Source: Streptomyces sp. M41(2017) | GTDB taxonomy: Bacteria; Actinomycetota; Actinomycetes; Streptomycetales; Streptomycetaceae | NCBI RefSeq assembly: GCF_002078175.1 | Contig: NZ_MWFK01000002.1 | Span: 868,001-932,000 of the forward strand | Direction of reading: 5' to 3' | DNA length: 64,000 bases | Shown here: one piece after another, positions 8,258-16,659 of the stretch | Layout: each line of letters begins with the position of its first letter | Numbering within the stretch: position 1 is the stretch's first letter | Notes under the pieces: generated by a model | Told to the model about the DNA's origin: nothing | Database searches by the model: none | What the model saw: the letters and a program-made list of their open reading frames with translations, nothing else | Position numbers and translations under genes: made by a program

Positions 8258-10990
8258 ATGGTCGGACTATTGGGTCGAACCCGGGCTCAGTCGACCCGCC
8301 GCCACAGCACAGCGCACCGACAGCGTGGGTCACACGAAGGCAAGCACCGACGCGGCCCGTCCAGCGGGCTCCGCTCCGCACTCGGCGGGCGCAGTGTCGC
8401 CGGACAGGTCTTCGTGCTGCAAGTGGTCATCGTGCTGCTCCTGGTCGTCGCCGCGGTGGTCGCCCTCGTGCTCCAGGTGCGGCACGACAGCACCCAGGAG
8501 GCCCGCGGGCGGTCACTCGCCGTGGCCGAGACCTTCGCCAACGCGCCGGGCACCCGCGCGGCGCTCAGCGCCCCGAACCCGACCGCGCTGCTGCAGCCCA
8601 GCGCCGAGGCGGCCCGCAAGGCGTCGAAGGTCGACTTCATCGTCGTCCTGAACACCGACGCGATCCGCTACACCCACCCCAAGCCGGACCGGATCGGGAA
8701 GAAGTTCGTCGGGACGACCGCCCCCGTCCTCGCCGGGCACTCCATCACCGAACAGGTCAACGGGACCATCGGACCGCTCGTCCAGGCCACCGTCCCCATC
8801 AAGGCACCCGACGGCAAGGTCGTCGGCATGGTGTCGGCGGGCATCACCACGGCGAACGTCGGCGGCGCCGCCGACCGCCAGCTGCCCCTCGTGCTGGGCG
8901 CGGCCGGGGTGGCGCTCGCGCTGGCCACCGCGAGCACGGCGCTCGTGACCCGGCGGCTGCTGCGCCAGACCCATGGCCTCGGCCCGTACGAGATGACCCG
9001 GATGTACGAACACCACGACGCGGTGCTGCACTCCGTACGGGAGGGGGTGATCATCGTCGGCGGCGAGGGGCAGCTGCTGCTCGCCAACGACGAGGCGAAC
9101 CGCCTGCTCGACCTGCCCCCGGACGCCGAGGCCCGGTGTGTCGAAGAACTCGGCCTCGACGCGGACACCGCCGAACTGCTCGCCTCCGGACGCGTCGCGA
9201 CGGACGAGGTGCACCTGGTCGGCGACCGTCTGCTGGCCATCAACCAGCGGCCGACGGATCTGCGGGGCGGCCCGGCGGGCAGCGTCGCCACGCTGCGCGA
9301 CTCGACCGAACTGCGCGCGCTCTCCGGCCGCGCCGAGACGGCCCGCGAACGCCTCAAACTCCTCTACGACGCGGGAGTCGGCATCGGGACCGGCCTGGAC
9401 GTCACGCGCACGGCCGAGGAACTGGCGGAGGTCGCCGTTCCGCGGTTCGCGGACTTCGTCACCGTGGACCTGGCCGACGCGGTGCTGAGCGGACAGGACC
9501 CGGACACGGGCACCGGTCTGCGCCGCACGGCCTCCGGCGGCATCCGCAAGGACGCGCCGCTGTACCCGGTCGGCGAGCACATCGGGTTCATCCCCTCCTC
9601 TCCGCAGGCCCACAGCCTGCGCACCGGCGAGGCCGTCGTGGAGCCCGCCCTCGGAGGTGCCCCCGGGTGGCTGGACCAGGACCGCCCGCGCACGGCGCAG
9701 ATCCTGGAGTACGGGATCCACTCCCTGATCACCGTCCCGCTGCGGGTGGGGCCGATGGTCATGGGCGTGGTGAACTTCTGGCGCTCCGAGAAGCCGGAGC
9801 CCTTCGACGCCGAGGACGTCACCCTCGCCGAGGAACTCGTGGCCCGCGCCGCGGTGTCCATCGACAACGCACGGCGCTACACCCGCGAGCACACGATGGC
9901 CGTGACGCTCCAGCGGAGTCTCCTGCCGCGCAGCCTGCCGGAGCAGAGCGCCCTCGACCTCGCCTACCGCTACCTGCCCGCGCAGGCGGGCGTCGGCGGT
10001 GACTGGTTCGACGTGCTGCCCCTGCCCGGCGCGCGGGTCGCCCTGGTCGTCGGGGACGTCGTGGGGCACGGACTGCTCGCCGCGGCGACGATGGGGCGAC
10101 TGCGCACGGCGGTCCACAACTTCTCCTCGCTCGACCTGCCGCCCGACGAGCTGCTGGGCCTCCTGGACGAGCTGGTCGGCCGCATCGACCAGGACGAGCT
10201 GCCCGAGGGCGGTACGGCCGCGGTCACCGGAGCCACGTGCCTCTATGCCGTCTACGACCCCACGACCCGCCGCTGCACGTTCGCCCGGGCCGGGCATCCC
10301 CCGCCCGCGGTGGTCCGTCCCGACGGCAGCGTGGAGTTCGCCGACGTGCCCGCGGGGCCGCCCCTGGGTCTCGGCGGACTGCCCTTCGAGACGGCGGAGC
10401 TGGAGCTGGCGGAGGGCAGCCGGCTCGTGCTCTACACGGACGGCCTGGTCGAGGACCGGGGGCGGGACATCGACGTCGGTCTCGAAATGCTGCGCACCGC
10501 GCTGACCGGCGCCGACCGATCCCCGGAGGACACCTGTCAGGCCGTGCTGGAGGCCATGCTGCCGGCCCGTCCGAGCGATGACATCGCCGTGATCGTCGCC
10601 CGTACGCACGCGCTGGGTCCCGACCGGATCGCCGAGTGGAACGTGCCGGCCGAGCCCGCCGCCGTCGGTGAGGTGCGTGCCGCGGTCACCCGGCGCCTGA
10701 CGGAGTGGGGACTGGACGAGATGGCCTTCACCACGGAGCTGATCCTGAGCGAGCTGGTGACCAACGCCATCCGCTACGGCAGCGGTCACATCGGGGTCAG
10801 GGTGCTCTACGACCGCACCCTGATCTGCGAGGTCCTCGACGGCAGCAGCACCTCACCGCATCTGCGGTACGCGGCCTCGACGGACGAGGGCGGGCGCGGC
10901 CTGTTCCTGGTCTCCCAGATGGCCGACCGCTGGGGCACCCGCTACACCCCCGAGGGCAAGGTGATCTGGGCGGAGCAGCCCCTGCCCTGA
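8258..10990 (+). CDS. membrane sensor phosphatase: Cache-PAS-GAF-PP2C(SpoIIE)-HATPase
   Basis: A 910-residue multidomain stress-signalling protein. A hydrophobic helix at about 45-75 and another at about 208-228 flank an extracytoplasmic Cache-like sensor (KVDFIVVLNTDAIRYTHP, VKAPDG-type strand). A PAS domain (AVLHSVREGVIIVGGEG) and a GAF domain (about 370-545) follow. The SpoIIE/PP2C domain has intact metal-binding motifs GGDWFDVL near 580, VVGDVVGHG near 600 and SDDIAVIV near 775. The last 120 residues are an HATPase kinase domain (ELILSELVTNAIRYG, EGGRGLFLVSQMAD). Such proteins carry opposing kinase and phosphatase activities acting on STAS antagonist proteins. The ATG at 8258 is the only early start in frame; a start farther in, nearer the first helix, is possible. 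Confidence 0.9.
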   Translation: MVGLLGRTRAQSTRRHSTAHRQRGSHEGKHRRGPSSGLRSALGGRSVAGQVFVLQVVIVLLLVVAAVVALVLQVRHDSTQEARGRSLAVAETFANAPGTRAALSAPNPTALLQPSAEAARKASKVDFIVVLNTDAIRYTHPKPDRIGKKFVGTTAPVLAGHSITEQVNGTIGPLVQATVPIKAPDGKVVGMVSAGITTANVGGAADRQLPLVLGAAGVALALATASTALVTRRLLRQTHGLGPYEMTRMYEHHDAVLHSVREGVIIVGGEGQLLLANDEANRLLDLPPDAEARCVEELGLDADTAELLASGRVATDEVHLVGDRLLAINQRPTDLRGGPAGSVATLRDSTELRALSGRAETARERLKLLYDAGVGIGTGLDVTRTAEELAEVAVPRFADFVTVDLADAVLSGQDPDTGTGLRRTASGGIRKDAPLYPVGEHIGFIPSSPQAHSLRTGEAVVEPALGGAPGWLDQDRPRTAQILEYGIHSLITVPLRVGPMVMGVVNFWRSEKPEPFDAEDVTLAEELVARAAVSIDNARRYTREHTMAVTLQRSLLPRSLPEQSALDLAYRYLPAQAGVGGDWFDVLPLPGARVALVVGDVVGHGLLAAATMGRLRTAVHNFSSLDLPPDELLGLLDELVGRIDQDELPEGGTAAVTGATCLYAVYDPTTRRCTFARAGHPPPAVVRPDGSVEFADVPAGPPLGLGGLPFETAELELAEGSRLVLYTDGLVEDRGRDIDVGLEMLRTALTGADRSPEDTCQAVLEAMLPARPSDDIAVIVARTHALGPDRIAEWNVPAEPAAVGEVRAAVTRRLTEWGLDEMAFTTELILSELVTNAIRYGSGHIGVRVLYDRTLICEVLDGSSTSPHLRYAASTDEGGRGLFLVSQMADRWGTRYTPEGKVIWAEQPLP

Positions 10991-11061
10991 CGGCGGCCGT
11001 CGGGGCGGCTACGAGGACGGCCGGTGAGCCGGCCGGATGCCACCGGAGCGGCGCGCGAAAG

Positions 11062-11089
11062 GGCCGGGCCCGGATGACCGGGCCCGGCC
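11062..11089. terminator. bidirectional hairpin terminator
   Basis: Perfect 12-bp G+C stem (GGCCGGGCCCGG / CCGGGCCCGGCC) with a four-base ATGA loop, placed between the convergent sensor phosphatase and MFS exporter genes. Confidence 0.85.
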
Positions 11090-11104
11090 GGGAACCGCTG
11101 CGCC

Positions 11105-12733
11105 TCAGCCGGGTGGCCCCGGTCCCTCACCGGAGTCCCGTGTGTGCGCCGTACCGCTCACGCCCTCGCCGGCGCCGGAGCCCTCGGCCGGTACGAGCGA
11201 GGCCGCGCCGCCCTGGAGGCGCTCCAGGTCGGAGGGGCGCACCTGGATGACGATCAGGGCGACGAGGGCCGCGAAGACGGCGAAGGCGGCCGCGGCGACG
11301 AAGGAACCCGAGATGCCGGAGGTCAGCACCTGGTCGCTGAACGGCTTCGGGAGCTGTCCCGTTCTGCGGAACTCCAGCCGCTGCGCCGGGTTCGCGGTCG
11401 ACAGGAACTTCTTGACCTGGTCCGTGGCCTCGTTGCGGCTCGCCGTGCCGAAGACGGTGACCAGCACCGACAGGCCGAGGGAGCCGCCCACCTGCTGGGT
11501 GGCGTTGAGGATGCCGGAGGCGGCGCCCGCGTCCTTCGGTGCCACGCCGGACACCGCCATCAGCGTCAGCGACACGAACTGGAGGCCCATGCCGAAGCCG
11601 AAGACGATGGTCGGGCCGAGGATGCTGCCGAGATAGGTGCTGTTGACGTCGGTGAGCGTCAGCCAGCCGAGGCCCGCGGCGGCCAGGATCGCGCCCACGG
11701 CCATGAAGGGTTTGGGTCCCCAGCGGGGCAGCAGGTTCGAGGCGAAGCCCGCGCCGATCGCGATGACCACGCTCACCGGCAGGAAGGCGAAGCCGGCCTT
11801 GAGCGGGCTGAACCCGAGGATGTTCTGCACGAAGAGGGTCAGGAAGAAGAACATCCCGAAGATGGCCGCGGACAGGCTCAGCATCATCGCGTAGACGCCC
11901 GCTCTGTTGCGGTCGCGGAACATCCACAGCGGCGTGATGGGCTGTCTCGACCGGCGTTCGACGGCGATGAACGCGATCAGGAACACCACGGCCGCACCGA
12001 AGGCGCCGAGCGTGATGGAGTCGCTCCAGCCCTCCTCCGAGGCCCGGATGAAGCCGTAGACCAGCAGCACCATGCCCAGCGTCGACGTGAGGGCGCCGAG
12101 GAGGTCGAAGTGGCCCGGGTGGCGCTCGGATTCCCTGATGAAGCGGGGGGTGGCGAGCACGATCAGCAGGCCGATGGGGATGTTGACGAAGAAGACCCAT
12201 CTCCAGTCGAGCCATTCGACGAGGATGCCGCCCGCGAGCAGTCCGATCGCGCTGCCGCCCGCGGACACGGCGGCGAACACCCCGAACGCCCGGTTGCGTT
12301 CGGGCCCTTCGCGGAAGGTCGTGGTGATGAGGGACAGCGCGGTCGGCGAGGCGATGGCTCCTCCGACGCCCTGGAGCGACCGTGCGGCGAGCAACTGCCA
12401 GGAGTCCTGGGAGAGTCCGCCGAGCAGGGACGCGAACACGAAGAGCAGGACGCCGACCATGAACATCCGGCGGCGTCCGAGGATGTCCCCGGACCGCCCG
12501 CCGAGCAGCAGCAGCCCGCCGAAGGTCAGCGTGTACGCGTTGATGACCCACGACAGGTTCTCGGTGGAGAACCCGAGGGCCGTCTGGATGTGCGGCAGCG
12601 CGATGTTCACGATGGTGATGTCGAGGACCACCATCAACTGGCACGAGGCGATGACGAGAAGGGCGATGCCGCTTCCTCTGCCCCGCTGCGGAGAGTCGGC
12701 GGACTCGGAGGATGTCACGTGATCGGCCGTCAT
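11105..12733 (-). CDS. EmrB/QacA-family (DHA2) MFS drug exporter
   Basis: A 542-residue major facilitator with about 14 predicted membrane helices. The DHA2 signature VLDITIVNIALPHIQ lies in the first helix, the loop 2-3 motif is GGRSGDILGRRRMFM, and the helix-five motif C region is present (GVGGAIASPTALSL). Members expel drugs or antibiotics by proton antiport. The C-terminal tail is Pro/Gly-rich. No obvious ribosome binding site precedes the ATG at 12733, but the family start fits. The next gene on the same strand, an ABC permease, ends 114 bp upstream, so read-through from that export operon is possible. Confidence 0.9.
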   Translation of the reverse strand: MTADHVTSSESADSPQRGRGSGIALLVIASCQLMVVLDITIVNIALPHIQTALGFSTENLSWVINAYTLTFGGLLLLGGRSGDILGRRRMFMVGVLLFVFASLLGGLSQDSWQLLAARSLQGVGGAIASPTALSLITTTFREGPERNRAFGVFAAVSAGGSAIGLLAGGILVEWLDWRWVFFVNIPIGLLIVLATPRFIRESERHPGHFDLLGALTSTLGMVLLVYGFIRASEEGWSDSITLGAFGAAVVFLIAFIAVERRSRQPITPLWMFRDRNRAGVYAMMLSLSAAIFGMFFFLTLFVQNILGFSPLKAGFAFLPVSVVIAIGAGFASNLLPRWGPKPFMAVGAILAAAGLGWLTLTDVNSTYLGSILGPTIVFGFGMGLQFVSLTLMAVSGVAPKDAGAASGILNATQQVGGSLGLSVLVTVFGTASRNEATDQVKKFLSTANPAQRLEFRRTGQLPKPFSDQVLTSGISGSFVAAAAFAVFAALVALIVIQVRPSDLERLQGGAASLVPAEGSGAGEGVSGTAHTRDSGEGPGPPG

Positions 12734-12847
12734 GGAGAGGGCCCCGCATCTAGGGTCGGCGACGAACGTGCATGGTCACCCAACCGACGTTATGCCCGAC
12801 CGCCCGACCTCACCAATCGATCTTCGTCTCCGCCCGGAGACCCCGTC

Positions 12848-13708
12848 TCACCTGGCCAGTCGTCCCAGCAGGGAGGAGGCGGACAGGATGCCGAGGGCCG
12901 CGGCCAGGACGAGGACGCCGTAGTCGAGGGCCAGGTGCGCGTGGGTGCCGAGCAGCAGCCCGCGCAGCGCGTCGACCTGATAGCTGAGCGGGTTGACCTT
13001 GCTGACGACCTGGAGCCAGCCCGGCATGACCGCCACCGGGTAGAGCGCGTTGGAGCCGAAGAACAGCGGCATCGTGATGGCCTGGCCGATGCCCATCAGC
13101 CGGTCGCGGGTGAGAACGATGCCGGCGATCGTCATCGAGAGGCACGAGAAGAAGGCCGAGCCGAGGATGACGGCCACCGCCACCCCGAGCAGCCGCAGCG
13201 GGTTCCAGGTCATGGCCACGCCGAGCAGCGCGGCGATCACCACGACCACCACGGCCTGGATGAGCGCCTTCACCCCGGCGGCGAACGCCTTGCCGGTGAT
13301 GAGCGCGGAGCGGGGCGTGGGCGTGACGAGGAGCTTGGTGAGGATCCCGGCGTCCCGCTCCCAAATGATCATGATGCCGTAGAAGATGGCGATGAACATC
13401 GCGGACTGGGCGATGATCCCGGGCGCGAGGTAGTCGAGGTAGGGGATCCCGCCGGTGGGGATGGCGTGGATGCGGGTGAAGGTCTCCCCGAAGATGAGCA
13501 GCCACAGGGCGGGCTGGATCGCCCGCGTGTACAGCTCGGTCCGGTCGTGCCGGAGCTTCTGGAGTTCGACCGCGCACATCGCGGCGACCCGGGCGGGCAG
13601 CACCCGCCAGCCCGTACGGGCGCGGGGCGGGACCACGAGCAGGTCGAGGTTCGTGAGCGGGGTTGCTTCAGCCGACGCGGGAAGCGGTGCGGCGGGTGCT
13701 TCGGACAT
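12848..13708 (-). CDS. ABC-2 type transporter permease (DrrB-like)
   Basis: A 286-residue permease with six hydrophobic segments and an ABC-2 core (LWLLIFGETFTRI, YLDYLAPGIIAQSAMF, then GLLLGTHAHLALDYGVLVLAAALGIL at the end). This is the DrrB/daunorubicin-resistance type that pairs with a DrrA-like ATPase. The ATG at 13708 is preferred because AGGAG lies nine bases upstream; an in-frame ATG at 13741 would add 11 residues. The 5' end overlaps the ATPase gene by 41 bases, so the two are translationally coupled. Confidence 0.88.
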   Translation of the reverse strand: MSEAPAAPLPASAEATPLTNLDLLVVPPRARTGWRVLPARVAAMCAVELQKLRHDRTELYTRAIQPALWLLIFGETFTRIHAIPTGGIPYLDYLAPGIIAQSAMFIAIFYGIMIIWERDAGILTKLLVTPTPRSALITGKAFAAGVKALIQAVVVVVIAALLGVAMTWNPLRLLGVAVAVILGSAFFSCLSMTIAGIVLTRDRLMGIGQAITMPLFFGSNALYPVAVMPGWLQVVSKVNPLSYQVDALRGLLLGTHAHLALDYGVLVLAAALGILSASSLLGRLAR

Positions 13709-14624
13709 CCCTGAATTCTCCTGAATGGTCGTCGAGTCCACTGCCGGCGATGTCCCGGAACACGTCCTCCAGCGTGGGCAGTTCGCCGTCCCCGGTGGTT
13801 CCGCGGCGTTCGCCGAGGCCCTTCCTGAGCTGCTCCGGGGTGCCGAGGGCGCGGACGCGTCCGCGGTGCATCAGCGCGACCCGGTCGCAGTACTGGTCGG
13901 CCTCATCCATGTAGTGGGTCGTCACGAGGACGGTCATGCCGGTGGCGGCGCGCACCGCGTTGATGTGCTCCCACACGCTGGTGCGGGCGATCGGGTCGAG
14001 GCCGATGGTCGGCTCGTCGAGGATCAGCAGCCGGGGTGCGCTGACCAGCGCCTGGGCCAGCTCCAGCCGGCGGACCATGCCTCCGGAGTACGTCTTGGCG
14101 AGCCGGTCGGCGGCATCGGTCAGGTCGACCGCGGTGAGCGCCTGCTCGACCCGGGCGGCGCGCTCACGGCGGGAGACGTCGAAGACACGGGCGAACAGTT
14201 CGACGTTCTCCCTGCCGGTGAGCCCGGAGTCGGCGGACAGCTGCTGCGGGACGTAGCCCAACAGGCGGCGTACGGACATCTGTTCCCGCGTGGCGTCGTG
14301 CCCGAAGACGCGGACCCTGCCGGCCGGGACGGGCAGGAGGGTGGTGATGCAGCGGATGGCGGTCGTCTTGCCCGCGCCGTTGGGTCCGAGCAGGCCGAAC
14401 ACCTCGCCGTCGCGCACGTCGAGATCGAGGCCGTCGACCGCGGTGGTCTCGCCGAAGGCGTAGACGAGCCCGGAGCACGACACGGCGCTCGGCGCGGCGG
14501 CCGTCCCGCCGGCCACCCCGGGCGTATGCGCCGTACCGGCGGCCTCGGCGGGTGCCTCCTGCCCGGCGGCCGCCGTGCCGTCCCGCCGTGCGGGCTCCGC
14601 CGGTCCGTTCTCGTACCGTGTCAT
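13668..14624 (-). CDS. ABC transporter ATP-binding protein (DrrA-like)
   Basis: A 318-residue ATPase. After an Ala/Gly-rich N-terminal extension of about 45 residues come Walker A GPNGAGKTT, the Q-loop YVPQQ, the signature YSGGM, Walker B LLILDEPTIGLD and an H-loop in VLVTTHYMDEAD. The DrrA-type C-terminal segment (LPTLEDVFRDI) follows. It powers the adjacent permease, probably for hydrophobic drug or lipid efflux. Its start overlaps the stop of the MarR gene by four bases (ATGA), making a MarR-ATPase-permease operon. Confidence 0.93.
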   Translation of the reverse strand: MTRYENGPAEPARRDGTAAAGQEAPAEAAGTAHTPGVAGGTAAAPSAVSCSGLVYAFGETTAVDGLDLDVRDGEVFGLLGPNGAGKTTAIRCITTLLPVPAGRVRVFGHDATREQMSVRRLLGYVPQQLSADSGLTGRENVELFARVFDVSRRERAARVEQALTAVDLTDAADRLAKTYSGGMVRRLELAQALVSAPRLLILDEPTIGLDPIARTSVWEHINAVRAATGMTVLVTTHYMDEADQYCDRVALMHRGRVRALGTPEQLRKGLGERRGTTGDGELPTLEDVFRDIAGSGLDDHSGEFRDVRSTRRTASRVG

Positions 14625-15082
14625 GACTCTTCGGCCTCCTCGTGCAGGTTCGCCGCCAGCCGGTGCAGGGCCGGCAGGGCGGCTTCCAGGGCCGCGCGCT
14701 CGGCGGGGTCGAGCCGGTCGACCTGGCGGCGCACCAGCACCGCGCGCCGCTGCCGCCAGTCACGCAGCCGGGTGTCGGCGGCGGGGGTGGTCAACAGCCG
14801 GGCGGCCCGCCGGTCGGCCGGATCGGTCGCGCGGATCAGATAGCCGTCCCGGACCAGCTGGTTGACCAGCGTCGAGACCGAGTTGCCCGCCAGGTACAGC
14901 TCCTTGGCCGCCTCGGACACGCCGAGACCGGGCCGCTCGGCGACCAGCCGCAGCAGGTCGATCTCGGCGCCGCGCAGCCGCGGCCCGTCCGTGCCGCCGC
15001 GCAGCCGCCGCCGGATCAGCCGCTGCAGTCCGGCCAGGGCGTCCGACAGTGCCTCGGGGAAATTCTCCGGCTCCTGTTCCAC
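14621..15082 (-). CDS. MarR-family transcriptional regulator of the ABC operon
   Basis: A 153-residue winged-helix regulator. The recognition-helix region is LGVSEAAKELYLAGNSVSTLVNQLVRDG and the wing is IRATDPADRRAARLLTT. It starts at GTG 15082 and is the first gene of the ABC operon, so it probably represses its own operon until a transported ligand binds. A dyad, CTCTG-TGT-CAGAG, lies 14-26 bases upstream of the start and is the obvious operator candidate. Confidence 0.88.
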   Translation of the reverse strand: MEQEPENFPEALSDALAGLQRLIRRRLRGGTDGPRLRGAEIDLLRLVAERPGLGVSEAAKELYLAGNSVSTLVNQLVRDGYLIRATDPADRRAARLLTTPAADTRLRDWRQRRAVLVRRQVDRLDPAERAALEAALPALHRLAANLHEEAEES

Positions 15083-15096
15083 GTCTTCGAGATTAG

Positions 15097-15109
15097 CTCT
15101 GTGTCAGAG
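15097..15109. promoter_or_regulatory. candidate MarR operator upstream of ABC operon
   Basis: Inverted repeat CTCTG-TGT-CAGAG inside a wider imperfect dyad (about 15092-15112), immediately upstream of the MarR start codon. MarR proteins commonly bind such dyads over their own promoters. No binding is shown by sequence alone. Confidence 0.45.
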
Positions 15110-15254
15110 GTATTTCGGGAAAGGGAGGGTCAAGAGGCGGCAAGCAGTGGCCACCGGCCGCCCCGTGCACCGGAGCGGGCGCCGCACCCCGGGAGCGCGC
15201 GCCGCGTAAACCGGAACACTGCGTCCGGAAGGGCGCCCGGCGCCGAAGCCGAAG

Positions 15255-15279
15255 GTGTGCAGCCCGATTCGGGGGGTAA
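15255..15279 (+). promoter_or_regulatory. candidate SigB-group promoter for the STAS antagonist gene
   Basis: GTGT, 15 bases, then GGGTAA. The Streptomyces SigB/SigH-type consensus is GNNT-N14-16-GGGTAC/T, so the -10 differs at the last base. It lies about 72 bp upstream of the chosen start of the anti-sigma antagonist gene, a class often autoregulated by this sigma group. Confidence 0.35.
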
Positions 15280-15350
15280 CCGTTGACCTGCTCACCGGCG
15301 TCACCGACGCCGGACGATTCCCTACGGATCAGTGTCCTTTGGAGGTAGGC

Positions 15351-15728
15351 GTGCCGGCCGAACCAGCTCCTGTGTCCATCGAGGTGACCCCGTACGGCGA
15401 CGGCATCGCCCTGGTCACCGTCGCCGGGGAACTGGACGTCGAGACGGCTCCCGAGCTGCGGAACCGGCTGGCCGACCAGATACGGGCGGGCCGCCGGCAT
15501 CTGCTGCTCGACCTGTCCGAGGTCCCCTTCATGGACTCCTCCGGCATCAACGCGCTCCTGAAGGCGCACGACGAGGCCGGCCGTGCCGGCGGGAGCGTGT
15601 GCCTCGTGTCGCCCGCCCCGATGGTCCGCCGCGTCCTGGACCTCACCGGCGTGAGCCTCACGATCGCGTCGCTGGACGGCGTCGAAGCGGCGCTCGCGCA
15701 CGTGGGCGAGGGGACCTCGCCCCACTAG
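15351..15728 (+). CDS. STAS-domain anti-sigma factor antagonist (RsbV/SpoIIAA-like)
   Basis: A 125-residue single STAS domain. GTG 15351 is chosen because GGAGG lies five bases upstream; the frame is open further 5' without a ribosome binding site. Typical strand order is present (ALVTVAGELDVETAPELRNRL, HLLLDLSEVPFMDSSGINALL). Ser in the MDSSG motif is the residue that HATPase kinases phosphorylate and PP2C proteins dephosphorylate. When unphosphorylated, such proteins bind an anti-sigma factor and free its sigma factor. Its kinase could be any of several HATPase proteins encoded within 13 kb. Confidence 0.9.
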   Translation: MPAEPAPVSIEVTPYGDGIALVTVAGELDVETAPELRNRLADQIRAGRRHLLLDLSEVPFMDSSGINALLKAHDEAGRAGGSVCLVSPAPMVRRVLDLTGVSLTIASLDGVEAALAHVGEGTSPH

Positions 15729-15835
15729 GCCCGCCGGTCCGCCCGGACCCCGTGCGGTCGCGGACCTCGTAGCCGTACCCCTCACCGAATGCGTCGACCT
15801 GCGCAGAAGGACGTGAGACCGAGATCATGCGGGCA

Positions 15836-15857
15836 ATAGTTGTCATTTGACAACTAT
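15836..15857. promoter_or_regulatory. AT-rich perfect dyad resembling a MarR operator
   Basis: ATAGTTGTCA, TT, TGACAACTAT: ten perfectly paired bases either side of two. It lies between the ends of two convergent genes, where a regulatory operator is unexpected. Its low G+C argues against a terminator. A GAGG-N7-GTG start-like signal follows at about 15864-15877, but no convincing gene reads from it. Confidence 0.5.
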
Positions 15858-15999
15858 AGACGTGAGGCAACAAAGTGAGCGCCCCCGAAGAGCGGAGAGG
15901 AGCCGAGATGGCGCAGTGCGTGAGCGACGCGGAGCCTGGGCGGCTCGTGCGGCGCACCTCCCCGAGGCCGTCGGCCCCCGGCCCGGTCCGCCCCGCGGC

Positions 16000-16476
16000 T
16001 CAGGCCGTGCGGACGGCCGGCGCGTCGTCCTCGTGGAGCTGGGCGGCCGCCGTCGCGCAGAAGGCCGCGAGACCCTCCGCGAGCGCGGTCCGCTGCGCCG
16101 CCGGCATCTGGGCGAGCACCGCCTCCACGGCGCGCTCGCGCCGCGCGCGCAGCTCGGTGAGGAAGATCCGCCCGCGTGCGCTCAGGAACAGGCGCAGCTC
16201 CCGGCGGCTGGTGGCGCTCGGCGCCCGCTCGATGAACCCCACGGCCTGGAGGCGGTCGCAGAGTCGGCTCGTCGAGGGCGGCGTGGACCCGAGCGCGTCG
16301 GCGAGCGTCCGCAGATTGATGCCCTCGTCGTGCTCCAGGATGAACAGCACGCGCAGCTGGGAGGCGGAGACCGGAGCCGTCGAGGCCCTCCCCCACAGAA
16401 TCTCCAGCAGCTCTGCGGCCTCGGAGGTCACGCGAGCCACCTCACCGGGCTGTGGACGCGGGCCGGAGGAAGTCAC
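16000..16476 (-). CDS. MarR-family transcriptional regulator
   Basis: A 158-residue winged-helix regulator. The GTG at 16476 is chosen because GGGAGAG lies seven bases before it; the frame is open further 5' through a direct repeat, which is more likely operator DNA than coding sequence. The DNA-binding region is INLRTLADALGSTPPSTSRLCDRLQAVG and the wing is ATSRRELRLFLS. It closely resembles in layout the MarR protein at 22628-23122 (shared SRLCDRL core), so the two look like paralogues bracketing the stressosome block. It is divergent from the atypical phosphatase at 16660. Confidence 0.87.
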   Translation of the reverse strand: MTSSGPRPQPGEVARVTSEAAELLEILWGRASTAPVSASQLRVLFILEHDEGINLRTLADALGSTPPSTSRLCDRLQAVGFIERAPSATSRRELRLFLSARGRIFLTELRARRERAVEAVLAQMPAAQRTALAEGLAAFCATAAAQLHEDDAPAVRTA

Positions 16477-16511
16477 GGTTTCACTCTCCCAGTCTTCTCG
16501 GGCACTGTCAG

Positions 16512-16571
16512 CCTGTCGGGGGCAAGGACAGGAGCAAAACACCTGTCAGGGGCTGGGACAGGAACAAAGCA
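16512..16571. repeat. two 30-bp tandem direct repeats, each with a CCTGTC-N9-GACAGG dyad
   Basis: Unit 1 is 16512-16541 and unit 2 is 16542-16571; they match at 25 of 30 positions. In each, CCTGTC and GACAGG are separated by nine bases and followed by an AC/AAA-rich tail. A further half-site-like CTGTCAG sits at about 16505-16511. The array lies between the divergent MarR and PP2C genes, an ideal place for tandem operators. Confidence 0.75.
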
Positions 16572-16659
16572 GCACATACCGGGTCCCTCGTATGCCGGTC
16601 CGGCTTCCCGGAGCTCGGACCCGGCATCGTACTAGTCGAAGAATGGCGTATCCGACATC

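Noticed and set aside
11144..13714. An 856-residue open frame antisense to the MFS and ABC permease genes
   Set aside because: Glu/Gly/Arg-rich with no motif, while the opposite strand encodes two recognisable transporters.
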